Source: Bacteroidia bacterium
GTDB taxonomy: Bacteria > Bacteroidota > Bacteroidia > NS11-12g > UBA9320
Reading direction: 5' to 3'
Assembly: GCA_029253325.1 (NCBI GenBank)
Contig: JAQWZS010000170.1
Span: 1-13,691 of the forward strand
DNA: 13,691 nucleotides
Position numbers and translations under genes: made by a program. This document shows positions 7,499 to 13,691 of the stretch, in pieces (the stretch's first letter is position 1; every line of letters begins with the position of its first letter). The notes under the pieces are model-generated. The model made no database searches and had not been told where the DNA came from. It saw only the letters and a list, made by a program, of their open reading frames with translations.

Positions 7499-9769
7499 AT
7501 GTCAGAACCCCCATATTTAAAAGATTTAAACCCTGAACAAAAAGCTGCTGTTATTCAAACAGATGGTCCAATAATGATTGTTGCTGGTGCTGGGTCTGGC
7601 AAAACAAGAGTTTTGACTTATCGAATTGCACATTTGATAGCAACTGGAGTTGACCCATTCAACATACTATCACTTACATTTACTAACAAAGCAGCAAGAG
7701 AAATGCGACATCGAATTGAGGGTGTTGTTGGTCTTGAAGCACGAAATATCTGGATGGGAACATTCCATTCCGTTTTTGCAAAAATTCTACGAATTGAAGC
7801 TGATAAAATTGGTTATCCTCAGAACTTCACTATTTATGACTCAGATGATAGTAAAAGTCTTATCAAATCTATAGTCAAGGAAATGAACCTTGACGATAAG
7901 GTTTATAAACCAAATTATATCCTTTCTCGGATTAGCAATGCAAAAAATAATCTAATCCAAGCCCACGTATATCAAAATCAATCTGAACTTATTGCATATG
8001 ATGAAACCACAGGAAGAGGAAAAATTCATGAGATTTACACGGAATATGCAAAACGTTGTTTTAGATCTGGAGCAATGGATTTCGATGATTTACTTCTAAA
8101 TACATTTAAACTTCTTAATAATTTCCCTGATGTTCTACATAAATACCAACACAAGTTCAAATATGTTATGGTTGATGAGTATCAAGACACTAATCATTGC
8201 CAGTATATGATTATAAAGAAGCTAGCTAGTGTATTTGAGAACATATGTGTAGTTGGTGATGATGCTCAAAGTATTTACTCATTTAGAGGTGCAACTATTA
8301 AAAACATTTTAAATTTTGAGAAAGACTATCCAGACTTGAGTGTTTTTAAATTAGAACAAAACTATCGATCGACTGAAACTATCGTCAATGCAGCCAATAG
8401 TGTAATTGCAAAAAATAAGGATCAAATTGAGAAGAAAGTATGGACAAAAAATGATGCTGGAAATAAAATAAAAATTATTCGTGCTGTCACTGACAATGAA
8501 GAGGGGAAAATGATTGCTCAAAACATCTTTGAGACAAAAATGTCTGAGCAAAAGATGAATAGTGATTTTGCAATACTTTATAGAACAAATTCCCAATCCA
8601 GAAGCTTAGAGGAAGCTTTGCGTAAACTCAATATCCCTTACCGAATTTATGGAGGTATGAGCTTTTACCAAAGAAAGGAGATCAAAGACATTTTGGCATA
8701 TTTAAGACTCATTATCAACCAAGCAGATAGTGAAGCTCTAAAACGTATCATAAACTATCCTGCTCGAGGTATTGGTAAAACTTCACTTGACCGTATAAAT
8801 ATCATTGCGTCCAACGAGGAAAAATCAATTTGGGAAGTAATTCTTGTTGCTGATAAATACCCTGAGCTAAAAGGAGCTTCTAAGAAGTTAAAAAACTTTG
8901 TTGAAATGATTAATAGTTTCATCAAATTGACTAAACAACAAAATGCGTACGAAATAGCTATGCATGTTGCTCGGACAACTAATCTACTTAAAATACTCAA
9001 TGAAGATAAAACTATAGAGGGAATAAATAAATATGAAAACATCGTTGAATTATTGAATGGTCTAAAAGAATTTGTCGAAGACGATACGAACGAGTCTGAG
9101 AAAGATCTGGGCAGTTATATGCAGGATATCGCACTATTAACAGATTCGGATAAAGAAAATGATGACAATGATCGTGTCTCTCTAATGACTATACATCAAA
9201 GTAAGGGGCTAGAGTATAGCAAAGTGTATGTATCTGGTTTGGAAGAAAATTTATTCCCCTCACAAATGGCTCTGGCCGATAGAACTCAATTAGAAGAAGA
9301 AAGAAGACTTTTTTATGTTGCCATAACAAGAGCTGAACAGAACTTAACCCTTACATTTGCTACAAGTAGATTTAGATTTGGCAATCTTCTTCCTTGTGAA
9401 CCTAGTCGGTTTATTGATGAAATTGATAATGAGTTTCTTGAATTTTCAAAGAGAGTTATCACAAAGCCTCAATCTCAAAAAAGTTCAAACACTAACTTTT
9501 ATAGAAAAAAACAAGAACCCAGTTCTCTAAAAAGAACCATTTCTCGTCAAAATAATCCTAAAATGCTAAGGCCTCCTGCGACTGAAAACTTTATCCATGA
9601 ACACATCCATGATATTACTATTCATATGAAAGTAGAACATCAACGATTTGGTTTTGGAGAAATTAAAAGTTTAGAACCGGTTGAAAACCCTGAGAAAGCG
9701 ACTATAATTTTTGACGATTTTGGTGAAAAAACACTCGTATTAAAATTTGCTAAACTTAGAAGGGCTTAG
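7463..9769 (+). CDS. uvrD: ATP-dependent DNA helicase UvrD/PcrA
   Basis: A superfamily 1A 3'-5' DNA helicase acting in nucleotide excision and mismatch repair and in clearing replication and transcription blocks. All motifs are present: Q-motif LNPEQKAAV (Q26), Walker A GAGSGKT (42-48), motif Ia LTFTNKAAREM, Walker B/II DEYQD (238-242), motif III GDDAQSIYSFRGA (265-277), motif IV EQNYRS (298-303), motif V MTIHQSKGLE (575-584) and motif VI EERRLFYVAITRA (612-624). The C-terminus has the PcrA/UvrD Tudor-like module, VEHQRFGFGEI (724-734), known in the family to contact RNA polymerase; this favours UvrD/PcrA over Rep. The first ATG gives 768 residues, but the 12-residue leader MKFASYNSYKIF is not family-like. 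The ATG at 7499 (MSEPPYLKDLNPEQ, 756 residues) is the more likely start. The gene is complete. The flanking sugar-nucleotide genes show no functional link to it. Confidence 0.95.
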   Translation: MKFASYNSYKIFMSEPPYLKDLNPEQKAAVIQTDGPIMIVAGAGSGKTRVLTYRIAHLIATGVDPFNILSLTFTNKAAREMRHRIEGVVGLEARNIWMGTFHSVFAKILRIEADKIGYPQNFTIYDSDDSKSLIKSIVKEMNLDDKVYKPNYILSRISNAKNNLIQAHVYQNQSELIAYDETTGRGKIHEIYTEYAKRCFRSGAMDFDDLLLNTFKLLNNFPDVLHKYQHKFKYVMVDEYQDTNHCQYMIIKKLASVFENICVVGDDAQSIYSFRGATIKNILNFEKDYPDLSVFKLEQNYRSTETIVNAANSVIAKNKDQIEKKVWTKNDAGNKIKIIRAVTDNEEGKMIAQNIFETKMSEQKMNSDFAILYRTNSQSRSLEEALRKLNIPYRIYGGMSFYQRKEIKDILAYLRLIINQADSEALKRIINYPARGIGKTSLDRINIIASNEEKSIWEVILVADKYPELKGASKKLKNFVEMINSFIKLTKQQNAYEIAMHVARTTNLLKILNEDKTIEGINKYENIVELLNGLKEFVEDDTNESEKDLGSYMQDIALLTDSDKENDDNDRVSLMTIHQSKGLEYSKVYVSGLEENLFPSQMALADRTQLEEERRLFYVAITRAEQNLTLTFATSRFRFGNLLPCEPSRFIDEIDNEFLEFSKRVITKPQSQKSSNTNFYRKKQEPSSLKRTISRQNNPKMLRPPATENFIHEHIHDITIHMKVEHQRFGFGEIKSLEPVENPEKATIIFDDFGEKTLVLKFAKLRRA

Positions 9770-9808
9770 AAAGTGAAGTTTATTTAACAATGAAAATCAA
9801 ATATCTAT

Positions 9809-9816
9809 TATTTTTG
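9809..9816 (+). promoter_or_regulatory. -7 box (TATTTTTG) before the sugar dehydratase gene
   Basis: TATTTTTG matches the Bacteroidota -7 consensus TAnnTTTG exactly, in the 55-base gap between uvrD and the next gene. It ends only eight bases before the ATG at 9825, so a transcript from it would have almost no leader. No clear TTTG -33 element is seen; the T/A-rich TTTATTTAAC around 9779-9788 is the nearest candidate. A transcript reading through from uvrD is the alternative. Confidence 0.35.
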
Positions 9817-9824
9817 TAAGAAAT

Positions 9825-11747
9825 ATGAGCATATTATCCAATAATGCTGAAAAGTTTCTTTTATGGAAAGCTCCAAGATGGGCCATATTAACAATTGATT
9901 TAGTCCTATCCTTTTTTTCATTTTCACTCGCTCTTATTATAATTGATGTTCTAACAATTGATGAGATTTACTTGAGTCATTACTTTTATTCTGCATTTAT
10001 GGTTGTTGCTTGCCGTTGGATTGGTTTTTGGGTTACCAAGTCATACACTGGCATAATCAGGTACACAAGTACTCAAGACGCTGTTCGTCTTTTTGTAGCA
10101 ATTGCTATTAGTACTGCTGGAATTTTAATATTTGATTGGATTTACCTATCAATTCTATCCAAACTACTGATTAACCCATCTGTAATTATTATAGACGCAT
10201 TCATTCTTATTGTATTTTTATCTTCATTTAGAATTGGTTTCAAACTCCTATACAACCAATATGCGTTAAATTCTTTTACAAGAGAAAAACCAAAAAATAT
10301 TATCATATATGGTGCGGGTGAGGCAGGAATAATTGTTAAACGCTCATTTGATAGGAATATTAAATTAAATAGACGGGTAATTGCTTTCCTTGACGACAAT
10401 CCTCAATTACAAAACAAATCTGTTGAAGGAATTAAAATTTATCCATCCAATGTAGATTGCACAAGCTTGTGCCCTGATCCTGAAAATGTTGAAATGATAA
10501 TCGCCATCAAAAATTTTAAAGGGATAAGAAAACAAGAAATTATTGAAAAATGTCTTCAAAATAATATTACTGTAAAAATTATACCTCCAGTAAGTGCATG
10601 GATTGACGGAGAGTTCAACCCGAGAAATATGAAATCTGTGAAGATTGAGGATTTGCTTCAAAGAGAACCAATTAGACTGAGTAAGAAAAAGATTAATGCA
10701 GAACTTAAAGACCAAACAATTCTTATAACTGGTGCTGCTGGATCAATTGGAAGTGAGATTGCTCGCCAATGTATAAAATTTTCACCCAGACTTGTTATTT
10801 TGCTAGACCAAGCCGAAACTCCTCTATTCGAGATTCAAAACGAGCTTAGCAATATTAGCAATGTAGAAATAGTTATTGCTGATGTTTGTAATACATCTAG
10901 AATTGAAATTATCTTTGAACACTTTAAACCAACGTATGTTTTTCATGCGGCAGCCTACAAGCATGTTCCTCTCATGGAGGACAATCCATATGAAGCCATA
11001 AATACCAATGTTTTTGGGACTCAAAATATTGCAAACCTCTCTGTAAAATTCAAAGTTAATAAGTTCGTATTTGTAAGTACTGATAAGGCAGTTAATCCAT
11101 CAAATATTATGGGAGCCTCTAAGCGAATTGCAGAAATATATGTCCAATCTTTAGACGCAAAATTACAATTAGAATCTGATAGCCATACTCGATTTGTAAC
11201 CACACGATTTGGAAATGTGTTAGGTAGTAATGGTTCAGTAATTCCACTATTTAAGAAACAAATTGAAAATGGAGGTCCTGTCACAGTAACTCATCCAGAA
11301 ATTACAAGATACTTCATGACCATTCCTGAAGCATGTCAATTAGTCCTTGAAGCTGGTGTAATGGGCAAAGGTGGTGAGATTTATGTTTTTGATATGGGTG
11401 AATCAGTTAAAATTGTTGACTTAGCACGCAAGATGATCAAGTTGTCCGGCTATGTTTTAAATAAGGATATAAGAATCAAATTTACAGGTTTGCGTCCTGG
11501 CGAAAAACTAAAGGAAGAACTTTTAAACGATAAAGAGAATACAATAGGTACTCATAATCCAAAAATTATGATTGCACGTGTCCCAAATTATAATTACCTG
11601 GAAGTAAATACACTTATAAGTAATTTATATCGAGATAAAGACAATTTAAAAAATAGTACGCTTGTTAAAACTATGAAAAAAATTGTTCCTGAATACATCA
11701 GTAACAACTCAATCTATGAAAAATTAGATGGAAAATTTACTGAGTAA
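9825..11747 (+). CDS. Membrane-anchored NDP-sugar 4,6-dehydratase/epimerase (WbpM/CapD/PglF type)
   Basis: A 640-residue polysaccharide-biosynthesis enzyme of the long WbpM/CapD/PglF class, which typically converts UDP-GlcNAc to a 4-keto-6-deoxy sugar for capsule, O-antigen or protein glycans. Four membrane helices lie at about residues 19-40, 51-69, 89-110 and 117-137, with the class-typical APRWAILTIDL opening. A CoA-binding-like Rossmann domain follows (IIIYGAGEAG, glycines 163-168). The catalytic SDR domain has TGAAGSIG (302-309), HAAAYKHVPLMEDNP, STDKAVNP (418-425) and MGASK (429-433). D420, K421, M429 and K433 fit the altered SMK-type active site described for WbpM, where Met replaces the SDR tyrosine. 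RFGNVLGSNGSVIP, HPEITRYFMTIPEA and GLRPGEKLKEELL (555-567) complete the family signature. The exact sugar cannot be read from sequence. No export or glycosyltransferase genes follow; the next gene is convergent and overlaps by 11 bp. Confidence 0.92.
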   Translation: MSILSNNAEKFLLWKAPRWAILTIDLVLSFFSFSLALIIIDVLTIDEIYLSHYFYSAFMVVACRWIGFWVTKSYTGIIRYTSTQDAVRLFVAIAISTAGILIFDWIYLSILSKLLINPSVIIIDAFILIVFLSSFRIGFKLLYNQYALNSFTREKPKNIIIYGAGEAGIIVKRSFDRNIKLNRRVIAFLDDNPQLQNKSVEGIKIYPSNVDCTSLCPDPENVEMIIAIKNFKGIRKQEIIEKCLQNNITVKIIPPVSAWIDGEFNPRNMKSVKIEDLLQREPIRLSKKKINAELKDQTILITGAAGSIGSEIARQCIKFSPRLVILLDQAETPLFEIQNELSNISNVEIVIADVCNTSRIEIIFEHFKPTYVFHAAAYKHVPLMEDNPYEAINTNVFGTQNIANLSVKFKVNKFVFVSTDKAVNPSNIMGASKRIAEIYVQSLDAKLQLESDSHTRFVTTRFGNVLGSNGSVIPLFKKQIENGGPVTVTHPEITRYFMTIPEACQLVLEAGVMGKGGEIYVFDMGESVKIVDLARKMIKLSGYVLNKDIRIKFTGLRPGEKLKEELLNDKENTIGTHNPKIMIARVPNYNYLEVNTLISNLYRDKDNLKNSTLVKTMKKIVPEYISNNSIYEKLDGKFTE

Positions 11748-12210
11748 TCGAAGTTTTTGCCCAGTCCTTACCGTCTATTTTGAAATCCATATACCTTACT
11801 AGTTCTAAAATTTCTTTTGGTGCTAGATTGTTTTCGAAGCAGATTGTTGTAGTATCTTCATAAGAGTTTGAGTATTGAACAATGGTGGATGGTAAATCAG
11901 AATAGCCCGTTTTATACTCAGCTTTATATTTACCCCAGTCCATGGATGCAGTCAATTCATTGATTTCATCAATCTCAGTTTCAGAAACACCAGCTGTATA
12001 TCCACCGATATATTCAAAGAATTTATAACCATCAAGATTAAATTTATTCCCAACTAACGATAGAGTATATATGGGACATTCCCCAAAACAACCTGTCTTA
12101 CTTACAGACAAATAAACTCCTTGATCAGAATCTGATGAATTGATTTTCTTAAGAGAGCCACATGAGATAAATGAAACCGCTAATAAGGTGAAAAAACTAG
12201 CTTTAATCAT
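11737..12210 (-). CDS. DUF6438 domain lipoprotein
   Basis: A 157-residue predicted lipoprotein. The N-terminus MIKASFFTLLAVSFISCGS is a lipoprotein signal with a lipobox ending at C17, so the mature protein should be lipidated and anchored in an envelope membrane. The body matches DUF6438: a first strand VYLSVSKTGCFGECPIYTLSL with the hallmark CxGxCP motif (C41, C45, P46), then the short GYKFFEYIGGYTAG segment and DLPSTIVQYSNS. A third cysteine occurs in TTTICFENN. C41 and C45 could form a disulfide or bind a ligand, but the family's role is unknown. It is the last gene of the ftsK-lolA unit. Its ATG overlaps the lolA stop in TAATG, implying translational coupling. Its 3' end overlaps the convergent sugar dehydratase gene by 11 bp. 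Confidence 0.8.
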   Translation of the reverse strand: MIKASFFTLLAVSFISCGSLKKINSSDSDQGVYLSVSKTGCFGECPIYTLSLVGNKFNLDGYKFFEYIGGYTAGVSETEIDEINELTASMDWGKYKAEYKTGYSDLPSTIVQYSNSYEDTTTICFENNLAPKEILELVRYMDFKIDGKDWAKTSITQ

Positions 12211-12860
12211 TATCTTAAATCAATTTCAATAACTCCAGGTTTATCTTTTGCATTAAATTTAAAGTAGCTGTCATTTATATTAACATTTGGCTCAAATTTA
12301 GAGATGGTATAAGTTGTGATAATACCATTTTTGTTATGAACAGACATCTCCTTTATCTTATTAGCTATCTTATCAATACTTAACTTAACGAGAAAATAGC
12401 TCTTATTTTTGTTAATTGGAGTCAATTTGACTACATCTAGTGTAGATCTTCCAACTATTTTTTGACCAATATATGAATGAATAAAGCCCTTTTCATAAAT
12501 GGTAAATATCTCTGAGGGGTTAATGTCTATAGACTTAGGATCAAATTTAGAAATCTGAACTTCATTGGCGTCTTCTAAATACGTCCAAATTGTTTTACCA
12601 TCGCATGAAATTTCCTGGCCTGATATATTAACTTTAAATTTCTTGCCTTTTTGATATAACACACCTGATTGGGAAACTGAGGTTTTAGTCTGTTTATTAT
12701 CAATTTTTATTTTAAAATTAGCTTTTACAGACTTGTAGGTTTTGTAAGTTTTACTGAGTTTATTTAAAATAATGGTACTTCTATTGTCTTGAATTTCAGA
12801 ATTAGACAAAAAAGGACTAGCCACTAGTCCAATGAAGATGAGTAATAGTATTTTTTTCAT
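12210..12860 (-). CDS. lolA: Outer-membrane lipoprotein carrier protein LolA
   Basis: A 216-residue periplasmic protein of the LolA family, which shuttles lipoproteins from the inner membrane release complex across the periplasm to the outer membrane. A Sec signal peptide (MKKILLLIFIGLVASPFL, cleavage near residue 20) is followed by a half-barrel pattern of strands: KTYKSVKANFKIKI, SGVLYQKGKKFKVNI, ISCDGKTIWTYLEDANEVQIS and FDPKSIDINPSEIFTIY. The last two are the typical D-G-x-x-x-W/Y and N-P landmarks of the family in Bacteroidota. The C-terminal FKFNAKDKPGVIEIDLR ends with the common strand motif. The gene begins 12 bases after the ftsK stop and its own stop overlaps the next start, so it is the middle gene of a tight operon. 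Its immediate downstream partner is itself a lipoprotein and thus a potential cargo. Confidence 0.88.
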   Translation of the reverse strand: MKKILLLIFIGLVASPFLSNSEIQDNRSTIILNKLSKTYKTYKSVKANFKIKIDNKQTKTSVSQSGVLYQKGKKFKVNISGQEISCDGKTIWTYLEDANEVQISKFDPKSIDINPSEIFTIYEKGFIHSYIGQKIVGRSTLDVVKLTPINKNKSYFLVKLSIDKIANKIKEMSVHNKNGIITTYTISKFEPNVNINDSYFKFNAKDKPGVIEIDLR

Positions 12861-12872
12861 TTTTCGTTTCTA

Positions 12873-13691
12873 CTAATGAAGGCTGTTCAAGAACTGTTCC
12901 AAAGCATATTCATCTGGCAATAAGACTGATCTTGCTTTACTTCCCTCGAACGGTCCTACAATATTAGCTGCTTCTAACTGATCTATCAAACGACCAGCAC
13001 GATTATATCCAACTTTAAGTCTTCTTTGAATGAGGCTTGTACTTCCCTGTTGATGCTGAACAACAATTCGAGCTGCATCCTCAAAAAGGGCATCACGATC
13101 ATCAGCATTAAAATCGCTGCCATCTCCAGAACTTTCTTCCCTTACTTCTGGTAAAATGTGTGCATCAGGATATCCTCTTTGGTTTCCAATGAATCCTGTT
13201 ATTGTGTCTACTTCAGGTGTGTCAACAAATGGACATTGTAAACGGACCATATCACTTCCAGTAGAATATAACATATCCCCCTTACCGATGAGTTGATCAG
13301 CACCATTTCCATCTAAAATAGTTCTACTATCAATCTTACTACTAACTCTGAAAGCAATACGAGCTGGGAAATTAGCTTTTATTGTTCCAGTTATGATATT
13401 AACAGAAGGGCGTTGTGTAGCAAGTATCAAATGAATTCCAATGGCTCGAGCTAACTGAGCAATTCTACCTATTGGATGCTCAACCTCTTTACCAGCTGTC
13501 ATAATTAAATCTGCTACCTCATCTATAATAACAACAATGTAAGGTAAATATTTATGCCCTTCTTCAGGATTTAATTTACGCTTAATGAATTTCGTATTGT
13601 ATTCTTTGATATTTCGAACCATCGCTGCTTGAAGTAGAGCATATCGTTGATCCATCTCTTCACACAATGAATTTAGAGTAGAAATTACTTG
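12873..13691 (-). CDS. ftsK: DNA translocase FtsK, C-terminal part
   Basis: The C-terminal 272 codons of FtsK/SpoIIIE; the gene continues past the right edge of the window. The frame is open to the edge (QVISTLNSLCEEMDQRY), so the apparent TTG start at 13667 is only an internal leucine. FtsK anchors at the division septum and pumps chromosomal DNA during segregation and dimer resolution. Visible are the Walker B strand VVIIDEVADLIM (about 13501-13538), the LAQLARAIGIHLILATQRPS segment (about 13404-13460), NFPARIAFRVSSKIDSRTILD, and GADQLIGKGDML. After a linker rich in D, E and S comes the gamma winged-helix domain (about 12876-13080), with STSLIQRRLKVGYNRAGRLIDQLE, which in the family reads polar DNA motifs and activates XerCD. 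Walker A and the membrane domain lie outside. It is the first visible gene of the ftsK-lolA-DUF6438 operon. Confidence 0.95.
   Translation of the reverse strand, partial: QVISTLNSLCEEMDQRYALLQAAMVRNIKEYNTKFIKRKLNPEEGHKYLPYIVVIIDEVADLIMTAGKEVEHPIGRIAQLARAIGIHLILATQRPSVNIITGTIKANFPARIAFRVSSKIDSRTILDGNGADQLIGKGDMLYSTGSDMVRLQCPFVDTPEVDTITGFIGNQRGYPDAHILPEVREESSGDGSDFNADDRDALFEDAARIVVQHQQGSTSLIQRRLKVGYNRAGRLIDQLEAANIVGPFEGSKARSVLLPDEYALEQFLNSLH

Noticed and set aside
10407..10715. Minus-strand open frame of 102 codons inside the sugar dehydratase gene
   Set aside because: It is wholly antisense to a well-supported conserved gene, with no recognisable domain and a Cys/Phe/Asn-rich composition typical of chance frames.
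6842..11747. A complete O-antigen or capsule locus
   Set aside because: Only one dTDP-rhamnose gene and one NDP-sugar dehydratase are present, with a helicase between them and a cell-division operon after them.
13665..13667. TTG at 13667 as the start of a 264-residue FtsK-like protein
   Set aside because: The frame continues to the window edge with FtsK-like sequence (QVISTLNSLCEEMDQR), so this is an internal leucine codon of a longer gene.
1..13691. CRISPR arrays, tRNA/rRNA genes, transposases, integrases or defence islands
   Set aside because: The window is almost entirely filled by the listed genes. No repeated spacer-like units, cloverleaf-like intergenic sequence or mobile-element protein motifs were seen.

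Overview
The window looks like chromosomal DNA of a Bacteroidota member, most likely of the Flavobacteriia. The evidence is AT-rich coding sequence, a C-terminal type IX secretion (T9SS) type A sorting domain on one protein, scattered TAnnTTTG-like -7 promoter boxes, A-rich rather than Shine-Dalgarno-like start regions, and families typical of the phylum (VPS10/BNR-repeat glycosidase-like protein, DUF2490, the DUF1800/DUF1501 pair, DUF6438). Genes are tightly packed. No intergenic stretch exceeds about 115 bases, and I see no tRNA, rRNA, CRISPR array, insertion sequence or attachment site.

Left part, plus strand (1-6841). The 3' part of a large BNR-repeat/sortilin-like exoprotein ends at a perfect 11-bp hairpin. 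A DUF2490 outer-membrane protein and a DUF819 polytopic membrane protein follow. Next is a two-gene unit of a DUF1800 protein and a DUF1501 protein. The DUF1501 protein carries a twin-arginine signal at one end and a T9SS type A sorting domain at the other, and is the most interesting item here.

Middle part (6842-11747). A minus-strand rfbC (dTDP-4-dehydrorhamnose 3,5-epimerase) abuts the DUF1501 gene stop-to-stop. Across a short divergent region lies plus-strand uvrD/pcrA helicase. A membrane-anchored NDP-sugar dehydratase/epimerase of the WbpM/CapD/PglF type follows. The two sugar-nucleotide genes flank the helicase, and no other glycan genes are visible.

Right part, minus strand (11737-13691). 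A compact operon reads ftsK (3' part only), lolA, and a DUF6438 lipoprotein gene. The last two genes share a TAATG stop/start overlap. The lipoprotein gene overlaps the end of the sugar dehydratase gene by 11 bp tail-to-tail.

Most of the window is ordinary core and envelope content. I found no clearly new system. The best leads are the dual Tat/T9SS-addressed DUF1501 protein with its signal-less DUF1800 partner, and the lipoprotein translationally coupled to the lipoprotein carrier LolA.
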